DNA from: Metaphire vulgaris
Taxonomy: Eukaryota > Annelida > Clitellata > Crassiclitellata > Megascolecidae
Assembly (NCBI GenBank): GCA_018105865.1
Contig: CM030837.1
Span: forward strand, 8,814,725 to 8,878,724
Direction: 5' to 3'
DNA length: 64,000 bases
How positions within the stretch are numbered: the first letter of the stretch is position 1; each line of letters begins with the position of its first letter. Positions 58,401-64,000 of this stretch are shown piece by piece. The notes below the pieces were generated by a model. That model was not told the DNA's origin. It did not search any database and saw nothing but the letters and a program-made list of their open reading frames with translations. Position numbers and translations under genes: made by a program.

Positions 58401-61400
58401 TAGATTCTGTGGAAATATGTTCTGAAAAGTAATCACTGAAAATTTTTTATGGATTGTTTTGTGAGCATTTAGTTGGCTATAAATATTGGCATGATTTCCA
58501 AGCTGGGAGTTTTCTGAAAATGTTTTTTACTTGTGTGAATTTTCAGAAACAAGAAATTGAATCTGATATTTTACCTCCATTAAACAGCCTGCTGCTCATG
58601 TACCAAGGTCCCCATAAAGTCATCCGTAAGCGCTATGACAAACTGTTGGACTATGACAGTGCTGTGGCTCGTCAGCGTAATGCTGGAGACCATGATCAAG
58701 CAAAAGCGGTACTACGCACAAAATTTTCCTACTATTTATCACTTCAGTGTATCTGTTCAGTTCTTTGTATCATATAAATTTGATGAAAGCACTGAATATG
58801 AGATGCTGACATATTTCTGAGACCATTTGGACCTTTTGAGTAATTTTTATGCAGCAATTTAAAGATGATTTAATTATATCTTTTATGTTTGATTTATTGG
58901 TTCCCAGCTAAATTTTACGCTAAAACTTATAATAGTAAAACTTAGCAACCTTAGGAAAATTGTTCATTCGAAATTTCTATAAGAAATGCAGTGGAACCCA
59001 CCTCACTCAAATCACCTTTGTGTGGCGTAAAAGCCAATTGGACCTGTCTTTGGGCAGAGAACGCATCATTGTGATCATCATCATCATCATCATCATACAT
59101 ATATTCTGCTGCATTCTGGCTTATTTGTGACTACTCAGATATTGTAGTCAGGTCAGGTCTTCGTCCTCCAGCTGTGTTCAGCCATCGACTTCTCCATGAC
59201 ATATCTCCAAAGTTCTCTGTCCTTGGCTATTTCTGCCAAAGTCATTCGGTGTCTTCCGTCAGTTTTGATGTTGAGATTCAGTCCAGCCATGTGTAGATCC
59301 TCTTCCAATCCGTCCACCCATCATCTTTTCAGTCTTCCTTTAGATCTTCTTTCACTGGTTTGTAGTTGAAAATTTTATTTGGGTTTCTATTTCATCCTTT
59401 CTGAGTACGTGTCCGGTCCATTTCATTCTTCTCTTTCTGATGACTTCCATGATGTTCGGTTGCAGTGTTCTCTCTCTAACTTCTTCATTTGTTATATGTT
59501 CTTTTGTTGTATCCAATCCTTAGTATTCTTCTGAGCCATTTATTTTCTGTTGCTATTATTTTTTGCTCCAATTCTTTTTTATGGTCCAAGATTCACATCC
59601 ATATATTAGTATTGGTATTACAAAAGTGTTGCTATTTTAGTAGCATTCCATGTATATTATTAATTTGCTGAATTTGTACTGATATGATTTCTAAAATTAT
59701 TATTGCTTCTGTCAATTTAAACATTAACTAGTATAAAATTAAGCATTAGTTTTTTATTCTTGTGTTATTTTTATGGATAGTTGTTTTTTGGATTGGTGTA
59801 TCATTGATGGTTTGTCATTTATTTGTAAATCTTAATTATTCTACTTGAATTCTAGATGGATGAGGAACTTACTATTGCTCGGAATAACTATGAAGCACTG
59901 AATGCTCAGTTATTGGATGATCTTCCAAAGCTGTACACTATGTCAACGGAGATTTTGCTCAAATGTTTAAAATGGCTTATCAGTATTCAGAATCGCTTTC
60001 TTAGGAATGCCGTTGACAAGCTTCATACCCTTTTAAAAGTATGTTGAGCCTTCATGGTTTCTGGCATTACCTTAACATTCAATCAACAACTGGTTTAAGT
60101 TAGTAACACAAATATTAGTTAACTTAAACATTTATTACGATAATCGGAATCGACAAAGGAAAAATCAAAATTAGTTGGAATCGGAAATCTGTAAATTGCT
60201 TAAATCGGTTATGCCCTAATTCAAGTTTGCTTTCAAGTAAGCTTTAAGATTTGCATTGTTAGGGACATGAAGTGGCACTTTGGTACTGCTTAAAACTTCC
60301 GCTAGACACTTCAGTTCTAACTGTTGATGTTGCTGTTGTGCTGTCTGCTTTGCAAAATCTCCGGATATTCTGACCTGCAGTTTCTGTTTCTTTGCCTCAT
60401 GTGACTCATCATCCACAATTGCTGCTTTCCGTTTATGATTGTTATTGTCCAGATGTTTTGTACAGCTGTCCGTGTGAATGAAATCAAAAATCATATTGCA
60501 TGTACTGCAAAACAGTAACTCGCTGGTTATGTAAAGTGCGTGGGTTTAAACTGTCTTGCCCATGCTTGCAGTGTCACAAAAACAGCACTATACTTCTTGC
60601 TGGATCAGCTGCCTTACTGTTATTCATTTAATTGAAGAACGCAAATTAGTAACTACTAACTAATTGCAAAGTTACAACCAAGTTAAACAAGAAACGATAA
60701 TCAACGAAGACAGTGATGCAGTGATGATGTTAAGACATAGGTACAAACATATAAATGCATGGAACTTCACTTAAAATGGTCCTCCTAAAAGCCGAGACTT
60801 TTGCAAAAATTGAAATCTACAAAATTGCAGCAAATCGCTGCATGATTAAAAAATTCATGGCAGATGCACAAATTTGTGACATCTGCAATTGCCGCAATTA
60901 CAATTAAGAAGTGCTTTTATGTAATTGGTATTGATTTTTATTTGCACTAAATTTGCTGGCATAAACACAATGTGCAATATTGAGAGCTTCTACTGTGTTG
61001 GGACAATTGTGTTGGGACACATGCACAGGATTAATTTGAATGACAGCTATTAGATTGTCCTATGAAATAATATGAAGTAATGATTATAGTAACTGAACAA
61101 GACATGTTATAACACTTATAATGTAACATTTGTTGCTGTTTGAAGACTCGAAGACAAGAAAACAAAGAATGAGAATACAGGCAGTGTTTCACACACAGGA
61201 CATATCCTATTGAATCATTTTAAACCATATTTTGTTGTTGTTTTTGATGTTAATAATAATAATATTATTATATCCAGTATGCTTATTTATGCTTATGGAT
61301 AATATTGGATATCCAGTATGCTTATTTAGCTCTGTAATTGGGTTTGTAAAATCACATTTGCCAAGCCATTATTTAAATTTGAGCATAGTGTTGTTGAAGG

Positions 61401-64000
61401 TTTGAGTGAGATGGTTTTTTCATTACAGCTGCCTCTACTGCTTGGTTCTGTTAATTGTCCCAACACAGTCGAAGCTTTCAATATTGCACATGCAATTGCT
61501 GTTGAGAGAATTTCTGATTTGAGTTTTATTCCTAAATCCTTCAATCCTCAAGTTAATGAAATGCGAAAGATGAAAGAACGAAGATCTACAATTATTGATG
61601 GTGGCCAGAAATTAATTGTGAGTATATGCAAACCTTTGTTGACTTCTGCTTAATCTTGAGAATGATGATATTATACTTTTATGCATTTTTATTTTACTCT
61701 TGTCAAGTCTGATTATTTAGTCATTTTTGGTTACTCATTTTGTTCTGCTACAGTGTAATCACTGTGTTGCTGTCTGAACTACTGATGGCACTTTTGCAAG
61801 GCTGTGGCTTTGATGGATCAAACATTTGAATCCATTACCATTATCGGTCTCAAGGCATCTCAAGACTCAGTTCTGAAAGTCTTGGTATGGGTCTTAGATT
61901 GTCAGTTTTTGTCTTGAATTTCAAAGTCTGGGTCTTGGGAACTACTGAGTCTTGACAACAAGTCTGGTTCCTTTGACCCCAACATCTTTGAGAAGTGCTC
62001 ATGGCTTTTGTCAGCATTGAACAAGTCATTGAGATATACTGCATTACCTTGTTAATATTGGAGATCATAATTAAAGATAAGTTGGAGCTGTACCAAATAT
62101 TTATGCTGCTATCGATTGGGACCAAATTATGAATCATTCACATCCTTAGAGTTTGATTGAAAAATGGTTACTCTAACAGCAATTTACAAAAATCTAAAAA
62201 ATGTCATTATGTCAGCTAAACTTATTGAATTTATGGGTTTATTTTTAAGTTCTAAGTCACACTTTGCTGCAAACTGATTATCACATTTCATAGTGTTCAT
62301 TCAGATTTTTAGTATATCTGGGTTTGACATGGGTATATCTACAGGAGATCACAGGGGCACATGCTCCTCCCAAACCATCCAAAAAATTTAGTTTTCTAAT
62401 TTCTCATCATGGATAAAAGCTGAAAGGTTATAAAGGCACAAATATATAAGCAAACACTATCTTTTCTTCCCTTTCAATTATTATAACAACTTGCATCAAT
62501 TCACTTGTAAGGGGCTAGTCAAAGCAGAAACTGAATTCCTGGATTCACTCCTGGTTGTAACCAGCCATAGTACTAGCGGTATGATCTTGTGACTGAAAGA
62601 GAACCAGTTGAGAGGAATGTGTGTGCTCAGCTCCTTAAATAAATCAAAATCATTGAAATTGCTTCAATTGCAGTTGCCCAGTTGTGACATTTGGTTATTA
62701 TGTTGAATTGAAGGATATTGAAAGTGGGAGCAACCAGTGTGATGGCCAAAGGATTCAGCTTAAACAAAAGTATCCCGCTGAACGTCTTTTTTGGGTCTGT
62801 AGAGATTTTTTGGGACCACAGACAATGGACTTAACTTTATCAGCAGGAGCTCTTGTTGCCGTAATCAAAGAAGGTGATCCTATGGGAAATCGTGACAGAT
62901 GGTTTGTTGACAATGGAGGTAAATGAAGCTTTTCATCAATGCATTGATTGAAACAGTTTTATCTTACGATTATGTACATTTCTGCTTCAAAATATTCCAC
63001 TAAGGACTTAGGAAATGAATTTAGTGACAAGTCATTGCTAAGCAATATTTGTTAACTGTTTAGATGTTGAATATCTGTTGACTAGAATGCTTATTTGCAA
63101 GCAGGCTATGTCATTAAGTCTTTCCCATGAAGTTTACTTTCAGGATTTGAAGATCAATATATCAATGATTTAGATATGACTAATGGACAGTTAGGCATGT
63201 TATTTGATATACTTATTTTCTCTGATTTATTTCTTGAATTGTATCTGCTGCAAATGAATCAGGCATCAACTTGTGTTATTTTTAGATATTGTAAGGTAAT
63301 GTAGTATGGGACTTGCATAGTCTCTTCTATTTCTGTTAGTGCAGTTACAGTAGTTGATTTCAATACAGGTTTGCTTGAGACCTGCTTAGGCAGAAATGCA
63401 TTAAGAATGCTGTCCAAATGTTACTTGATCTCCTTTAATTTAATAATCATTCATTTTAATTTTTATATGCAAATGTCCTGTTATATTTTGTAGCAGAGAA
63501 AGGTTTTGTGTGCAAAGATTTTCTATCAAATGAGCAACCATTGTCAACTGTGGCATTGCCTGTAATTGTGTCTCAAAAGACAACTGATCTCTTAGACTGG
63601 CTCGATCCTGTTGGACCTTCAGAATCAAAATCTTCGTTGGCAAGTGATGATGCATTTATGGTTAGACACCTTTAGATCATTTTTAGTTGATATTATGTTA
63701 GCATAAAGAGTAGGCATTTTAAAATTTTTGAATTGACTTTTCTGTTGTGATTTATTTAAAATCATTAATTCAAAGGAGAAGTAAATCAGTCTAGAGATAA
63801 GGAATTGAGGTATAATTTTTCAAATGTGGAATCTTATTTCAGGGTCTTGAGTCCAATCTTCTGCTCCCAGCTACTGTTGCCAGTTGTGCTCAAGCGTCTA
63901 ATCCAGTCAGTTCAAAGCAGAATGAATGGGTTACATGTGATGACAATCCTTTAGCTTTGGTTGATTGGTCAAATGGAAGCAGTTCTTCCTCATTCAATTT
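32368..64000 (+). CDS. DNMBP: Dynamin-binding protein (Tuba) orthologue, 3' end outside window
   Basis: DNMBP/Tuba couples dynamin and actin regulators through N-terminal SH3 domains and activates Cdc42 through its DH domain; its BAR domain replaces the usual PH domain. Exons: 32368-32632, 34663-36339, 37497-37859, 39091-39182, 41754-41903, 44822-44927, 47928-48043, 49533-49637, 54713-54844, 58547-58708, 59856-60038, 61429-61617, 62674-62918, 63494-63660 and 63843 onward. Joined, the first twelve give 1180 residues without a stop. Domains: SH3 at about 4-57, 68-123, 146-200, 274-328 and 354-408; proline-rich stretch (KRPAPPRPF) near 620; DH about 693-885 with LIRPVQRILKYPLLLSEL; BAR about 924-1180; then SH3 on exons 13-14. 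The order DH then BAR, with HKVIRKRYDKLLDY, is specific to this family. Vertebrate DNMBP has four N-terminal SH3 domains; here I see five. Exon 12 to 13 is out of phase. Confidence 0.95.
33013..33622. mobile_element. TACCGTAT-family TIR element, decayed copy
   Basis: The left end has gcatatactcacgataagg and a second box gagtataagtcgacccc. The right end has inverted taagtcgagg and attcgactttaatgcaagt. These match the ends of the element at 5128-8764. No coding sequence. Confidence 0.7.
33675..34221 (-). mobile_element. LINE 3' fragment with 13-bp target duplication
   Basis: Flanked by TATTTCAGTATTT at 33662-33674 and 34222-34234, an exact 13-bp duplication. Just inside is a GAT-type tail (catcatcatcat) and antisense LINE C-terminal sequence with frameshifts. 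Confidence 0.78.
34663..36339 (+). CDS. DNMBP: DNMBP exon 2 (SH3-2 to SH3-5, linker)
   Basis: The largest exon: 1677 bp, phase 1 at both ends, acceptor cttttacag, donor gtaagt. It completes SH3-2 (WWEGFE, GLFPLTHVEEL) and holds SH3-3 (ELDLIEGDVVEIL, GQFPLSFVQV), SH3-4 (ARYNFTA, DDWAEGEI, GIFPTSYV), SH3-5 (VLYDFMAEN, ADWYLAR, PVNYIEVF) and a long Ser-rich linker with KPKIIPKRPAPPRPF. SH3-5 has RCPVNYIE where ALYDY-type domains usually have x-F-P-x-N-Y. The same frame upstream of 34663 is intron read-through. Confidence 0.95.
36565..36960 (-). mobile_element. RTE-like LINE C-terminal fragment
   Basis: The minus frame 36939-36700 encodes QQRVNQRKIHLFRHICRMKE, KIKALMFGIMEVANKKGRP and KEWCDDIEEWCG, a clear LINE C-terminus. 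A GAT-type tail lies at 36570-36602. Confidence 0.85.
37497..37859 (+). CDS. DNMBP: DNMBP exon 3 (start of DH domain)
   Basis: Phase 1 in and out; acceptor ttttgtag, donor gtatgt. After a short linker it encodes KRQRVIAELIQTESDYV, the first conserved region of DH domains (with the E-L-x-x-T-E-x-x-Y-V pattern that contacts the GTPase). Confidence 0.95.
38370..38873 (-). mobile_element. Helitron-like non-autonomous element, copy 2
   Basis: Read on the minus strand it begins TCTATCATATTAAAATCC after an A and ends GAGCATCTTTCTAG before a T, as copy 1 does. It has the same CCAAT-like attggttg and GCGAGCGAAGC blocks but not the long GCGAAGCGAACGG array; instead a gttaccaatagcaacgtcgt segment is duplicated (about 38636 and 38716). 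Confidence 0.7.
39091..39182 (+). CDS. DNMBP: DNMBP exon 4 (DH domain)
   Basis: Encodes GKCFVELEEQFRQVYAPYC and RNHDNVIAVLEK, matching the second DH block (x-F-L-x-L-E...Y-x-x-Y-C). Acceptor attgtag is good. Donor gtcgac is weak at positions 3-6, but the join is in frame and the next exon continues the domain. Confidence 0.9.
39338..39383. repeat. (TA)n microsatellite
   Basis: About 23 TA units. Element J1 inserted at its right end and copied ATATATAT. Confidence 0.95.
39384..39686. mobile_element. hAT-type MITE J, copy 1
   Basis: Ends TAAGGTTGTTAAG and inverted TAAGGTTGTTAACGG, with ATATATAT on both sides (exact, but in a microsatellite). Subterminal AACCGGTY words repeat at both ends (gaccagttaaccg, ggttaaccggtc). 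The middle has two similar units around tgccgccggcacctat. Copy 2 is at 48350. Confidence 0.82.
40231..40957. mobile_element. hAT-type element N whose ends are GACAAAATGGCACA repeats
   Basis: Flanked by GTAATATT exactly on both sides (40223-40230 and 40958-40965). The left end is a tandem array of 13-15 bp units (gacaaaatggcaca) to about 40395. The right end carries the same units inverted (tttttgtctgcgccatttt). No protein is encoded. Confidence 0.78.
41106..41585. mobile_element. TACCGTAT-family MITE
   Basis: Ends TACCGTATTATCTCGTGTAT and inverted TACCATATTATCTCGGATAT. Flanks GACGCATT and GTTGCATT agree at six of eight bases. The word gtgtattatacata is repeated near both ends as inner repeats. 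Confidence 0.82.
41754..41903 (+). CDS. DNMBP: DNMBP exon 5 (DH core)
   Basis: Phase 0 both sides, acceptor taatag, donor gtaagt. Encodes ISEFIQAALDEIRQ and SILIRPVQRILKYPLLLSEL, the most conserved DH block, which forms the helix packing against the GTPase switch regions. Confidence 0.97.
41976..42223. mobile_element. hAT-type MITE C, copy 2, with paired motif
   Basis: Ends CAGGCATGCCTG and inverted CAGGCCTGTAGGAAGTGGGG, flanked by GTTATTGA (41968-41975) and GTTAATGA (42224-42231). The right end matches element C (7328-7677), but the middle carries cttgacaagcaaaaaaagg and ctggcaatcaaaaaaggtc instead of the TTGCCAAAA run. Confidence 0.85.
42745..42860 (+). pseudogene. BED zinc-finger remnant of hAT transposase
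   Basis: The plus strand encodes NDWCMRCKICRVRMHSKPGV and then TSKVKL before a stop: the C-x2-C half and TS-x-x-x-x part of a BED zinc finger. The following histidines are lost to a frameshift. Confidence 0.65.
42877..43227 (+). pseudogene. hAT transposase C-terminal dimerisation domain
   Basis: A 116-codon frame with APEVFWAAEGSAYPNLRHIA, LLSIPFTSGCVGRLFS and ISARRNRLSATTVESLLLRK. This matches the hAT C-terminal domain (W-W-x-x-x-x-x-YP-x-L-x-x-x-A-R-x-x-L-x-I-P-x-[ST]-S-x-x-x-E-R-x-FS). The invariant E-R pair reads G-R here. The catalytic DDE core is absent. Confidence 0.9.
44130..44305 (+). mobile_element. LINE 3' fragment with TTACA-type tail, copy 2
   Basis: Shares cattcagccctatcctctag, gcaactgctgattctatgac and cacttctgagtgattcttca with the copy at 18395-18745. 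MITE L2 inserted in its tail. Confidence 0.7.
44306..44495. mobile_element. hAT-type MITE L, copy 2
   Basis: Ends CAGTGTTTATTCTAGCCACC and inverted CAGTGTTTATTCTAGGCC; perfect GTTACATT flanks (44298-44305 and 44496-44503). Opposite in orientation to copy 1, and it lacks the paired TTTTTTGCTTGTCA motif of that copy. Confidence 0.93.
44822..44927 (+). CDS. DNMBP: DNMBP exon 6 (end of DH domain)
   Basis: Acceptor attgtag, donor gtgagt, phase 0 in, phase 1 out. Encodes HHLLTAIRIMTNVASYINEY and KRRKDL, the last DH helix with the usual A-x-x-x-M-x-x-V-x-x-x-I-N-E pattern. Confidence 0.95.
44999..45973. mobile_element. TACCGTAT-family TIR element with LINE insert
   Basis: Ends TACCGTATTTCTCAGGTTAT and inverted TGCCATATTTCCCAGATTAT, with internal repeats of cctgaatataagtt. 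The LINE fragment 45115-45545 sits inside. Target duplications are not clear. Confidence 0.72.
45115..45545 (-). mobile_element. LINE C-terminal fragment
   Basis: The minus frame 45366-45115 encodes IIKLRHMNFLGNLMRKDGL, KNLAVTGMLEGKRSRRK and SIAADAAMHWT, a decayed but clear LINE C-terminus (Q-M-x-F-L-G-H-I-M-R-K). Confidence 0.82.
45974..47130. other. DNMBP intron, nothing recognised
   Basis: Long AT-rich stretch with no exon-like frame, RNA gene or bounded repeat. Confidence 0.5.
47131..47883. mobile_element. TACCGTAT-family TIR element
   Basis: Ends TACCGTAAAATCTCGAGTAT and inverted TACCATAAAATCTTGAGTTT, with tgtgcattatactcatgtg near the right end. Purine-rich (GGGAGAGAGG) sequence lies at 47320-47515. 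No coding content. Confidence 0.75.
47928..48043 (+). CDS. DNMBP: DNMBP exon 7 (DH-BAR linker)
   Basis: Acceptor aaacag, donor gtgagt, phase 1 in, phase 0 out. Encodes a basic helix with DKMSRLTMRSTMKKLSRISR, as in the DH-BAR linker of DNMBP. Confidence 0.93.
48350..48661. mobile_element. hAT-type MITE J, copy 2
   Basis: Ends TAAGGTTGTTAGCAG and inverted TACGGTTGTTAAAACC, flanked by GTCTTTAT (48342-48349) and GTCTTTAC (48662-48669). Opposite orientation to copy 1; shares AACCGGTC words and acatcaaagcactttgatg. Confidence 0.87.
48682..48912 (+). mobile_element. tRNA-derived SINE, decayed
   Basis: The head gcaatggagcagtggctaac then acactggtgtgcctg matches a tRNA-like box A region. The body has ccagtctactcagctgtgaa, a phrase common in the conserved central part of invertebrate tRNA SINEs. 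Box B is degraded. Confidence 0.6.
49002..49163. mobile_element. pogo-like MITE, copy 2
   Basis: The left end cagggtagaactttgttataa and inverted right end CAGTAGATCTTTGTTATAAT resemble the element at 17653. TA lies at the left and a mutated TG at the right. Confidence 0.65.
49533..49637 (+). CDS. DNMBP: DNMBP exon 8 (start of BAR domain)
   Basis: Phase 0 both sides; acceptor gttcag, donor gtatgt. Encodes DEGFNHEEQRFKTLDNTIRN then LARDISQYIEQCR, the first BAR helix. Confidence 0.93.
49638..50597. other. DNMBP intron, no gene seen
   Basis: AT-rich left part; a moderately GC-rich segment at 50270-50520 looks repeat-derived but was not classified. Confidence 0.45.
50602..53652. mobile_element. 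piggyBac-like non-autonomous element, copy 2, with LINE insert
   Basis: Starts CCCCTTTACCGGGG and ends with the inverted form CCCCTTAACCGGGT, flanked by CTAA on both sides (50598-50601 and 53653-53656), a variant of the TTAA target. It has the internal tandem unit of about 360 bp (from about 50690 and 51050), homologous and inverted to the copy at 9475-10520. The LINE at 51303-53312 lies in the second unit. Confidence 0.83.
51303..53312 (+). mobile_element. L2/CR1-like LINE, 2 kb, frameshifted
   Basis: The longest copy of this family. Successive frames give KSRRLVRQKGRSYWHDRLAG, MVTKAPNKQCAADPMPMWLL, the QSAYRKGHSTETVVLRIYND block, LLDFSAAFDTV, GVPQGSVLGPLLFILYVADI, the catalytic box FAYADDVQAL and the C-terminal RALVLSRIDYCNSVLLGLP. 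At least four frameshifts. The tail is (AAT)n at 53285-53311. Inserted at AATAAG, which is repeated at both borders. The endonuclease is missing. Confidence 0.92.
54005..54475 (+). mobile_element. RTE-like LINE C-terminal fragment
   Basis: Plus frames encode LYGSETWILKRADENRLLV, EMSCLRKILGVSRLQRIRN and then GKRGRPRKKWIDNIKEDF, the standard LINE C-terminus. It ends near a tgatgatgatgaa tail. Confidence 0.85.
54713..54844 (+). CDS. DNMBP: DNMBP exon 9 (BAR domain)
   Basis: Phase 0 both sides; acceptor ctttcag, donor gtaagt. 44 residues including ECRELVAVNIAEIYMKEAPE. Confidence 0.93.
55421..55610 (-). mobile_element. L2/CR1-like LINE 3' end with ATT tail
   Basis: The ATT array 55421-55467 is followed by gacaatttcttcagcgcact and caagagcgctttaaca, the family's 3' untranslated block. 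Only about 140 bp of body survive. Confidence 0.75.
55960..56660. repeat. Degenerate 30-36 bp minisatellite (TTAGCGAATTCGTTATTTAG)
   Basis: About twenty units with the core ttagcgaattc then tagttatttagcgctcttt, varying in length and sequence. Many units keep GAATTC. It lies wholly inside the TIR element 55386-57352. Confidence 0.88.
57353..58129. other. DNMBP intron, nothing recognised
   Basis: AT-rich sequence without an exon-like frame or bounded repeat. Confidence 0.5.
58138..58348. mobile_element. hAT-type MITE M
   Basis: Ends CAGTGGCATAGCCAGGATTC and inverted CACTGGCATAGCCAACTGG, flanked by CTAAGTTG (58130-58137) and CTAAGTCA (58349-58356), six of eight matching. One copy of the gacgagcaaaaagg motif lies at 58202-58220. 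Confidence 0.75.
58547..58708 (+). CDS. DNMBP: DNMBP exon 10 (BAR domain)
   Basis: Phase 0 both sides; acceptor tttcag. Encodes PPLNSLLLMYQGPHKVIRKR and YDKLLDYDSA, the basic membrane-facing BAR helix typical of DNMBP/amphiphysin-like domains. Donor gtacta is weak, but no better one keeps the frame. Confidence 0.93.
59074..59650 (-). mobile_element. LINE 3' fragment with GAT-type tail
   Basis: A catcat repeat at 59074-59095 is followed by antisense LINE C-terminal sequence (for example, the reverse of a W-x-D-x-x-x-D-L-H-x-A-G region near 59300 and GHVLR near 59400). Heavily decayed. Confidence 0.7.
59856..60038 (+). CDS. DNMBP: DNMBP exon 11 (BAR domain)
   Basis: Phase 0 both sides; acceptor ttctag, donor gtatgt. 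Encodes ARNNYEALNAQLLDDLPKLY and then CLKWLISIQNRFLRNAVDKL, the L-N-x-Q-L-x-x-E-L-P-x-L signature of BAR domains. Confidence 0.95.
60216..60563 (-). pseudogene. CGGBP1/hAT-like zinc-finger pseudogene
   Basis: The minus strand from an ATG at 60563 has a stop after five codons. It then runs open to 60216 with LFCSTCNMIFDFIHTDSCTK and HLDNNNHKRKA, a C-x2-C...H-x5-H zinc finger like that at the N-terminus of CGGBP1 and related hAT transposases. The end, LAEVLSSTKVPLHVPNNANL, resembles the A-x-I-P-L-x-x-L-x-N-P-x-F-R segment that follows in hAT proteins. It lies antisense in a DNMBP intron. Confidence 0.7.
60564..61428. other. DNMBP intron, nothing recognised
   Basis: AT-rich sequence. A short tgcttatttatgcttatgg duplication occurs near 61280-61325. 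No exon. Confidence 0.45.
61429..61617 (+). CDS. DNMBP: DNMBP exon 12 (end of BAR domain)
   Basis: Phase 0 both sides; acceptor attacag, donor gtgagt. Encodes EAFNIAHAIAVERISDLSFI then KMKERRSTIIDGGQKLI, the closing BAR helix and start of the linker. Confidence 0.95.
62674..62918 (+). CDS. DNMBP: DNMBP exon 13 (C-terminal SH3, first part)
   Basis: Acceptor attgcag, donor gtaaat. The open frame (CPVVTFGYYVELKDIESG then YPAERLFWVCRDF and GDPMGNRDRWFVDNG) matches the first half of a C-terminal SH3 of DNMBP and needs two bases from the previous exon, whereas exon 12 ends at phase 0. A small exon may be missing. Confidence 0.88.
63494..63660 (+). CDS. DNMBP: DNMBP exon 14 (C-terminal SH3, end)
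   Basis: Phase 1 in, phase 0 out, donor gttaga. Begins AEKGFVCKDFL, the final SH3 strand, then a linker with DWLDPVGPSESKSSLASDDA. The acceptor is tagcag: splicing after either AG keeps the frame (Ala-Glu versus Glu). Confidence 0.88.
63843..64000 (+). CDS. DNMBP: DNMBP exon 15 (partial)
   Basis: Acceptor atttcag ends at 63842. Open to the window edge and encodes a low-complexity linker (ASCAQASNPVSSKQNEWVTC then DWSNGSSSSSFN). Vertebrate DNMBP has a further SH3 after such a linker; it would lie outside. Confidence 0.85.

Noticed and set aside
62300..62430. Candidate small exon to repair the exon 12-13 phase
   Set aside because: Segments with plausible acceptors here meet a stop or give the wrong phase; none satisfied length 3n+2 with a good donor.

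Overview
This is nuclear DNA from an animal, most likely an invertebrate. Genes are split by GT-AG introns, non-coding DNA is AT-rich, and the window is packed with eukaryotic transposable elements: hAT, piggyBac-like, pogo-like and Helitron-like DNA elements, non-LTR retrotransposons, a Ty3/gypsy fragment and tRNA-derived SINEs. I cannot name the species. Nothing suggests bacterial, organellar or free viral DNA.

Two host genes are supported, both on the + strand. (1) A tetraspanin: five phase-0 exons lie between 9175 and 17414 and cover everything from the first membrane helix to the stop codon. The exon carrying the start codon was not found. (2) The orthologue of dynamin-binding protein (DNMBP/Tuba), a Cdc42 exchange factor: fifteen exons run from 32368 to the right edge, where the gene continues out of the window. 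Its order is five N-terminal SH3 domains, a linker with a proline-rich stretch, a DH (RhoGEF) domain, a BAR domain and a C-terminal SH3 domain. All exon joins are in phase except exon 12 to exon 13.

Layout. 1-5127: decayed non-LTR fragments. 5128-8764: a stack of mobile elements nested about five deep. 9175-17414: tetraspanin, with introns holding a piggyBac-like element, a broken LINE with two later insertions, a Helitron candidate and a hAT element. 17415-32367: intergenic, with many small hAT-type elements, an AAGGCC-rich minisatellite family, a foldback and two SINE-like units. 32368-64000: DNMBP, whose introns hold further hAT, Helitron, piggyBac-like and LINE copies.

The two host genes have no visible functional link. 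The main interest lies in the repeats. Twenty elements have visible 8-bp target-site duplications (twelve identical, eight near-identical), which allow insertion order to be read. A paired short motif built on TTTTTTGCTTGTCA recurs inside small elements with unrelated ends. LINE copies carry 3' microsatellite tails whose unit differs from copy to copy and, where the empty site can be inferred, resembles the target.
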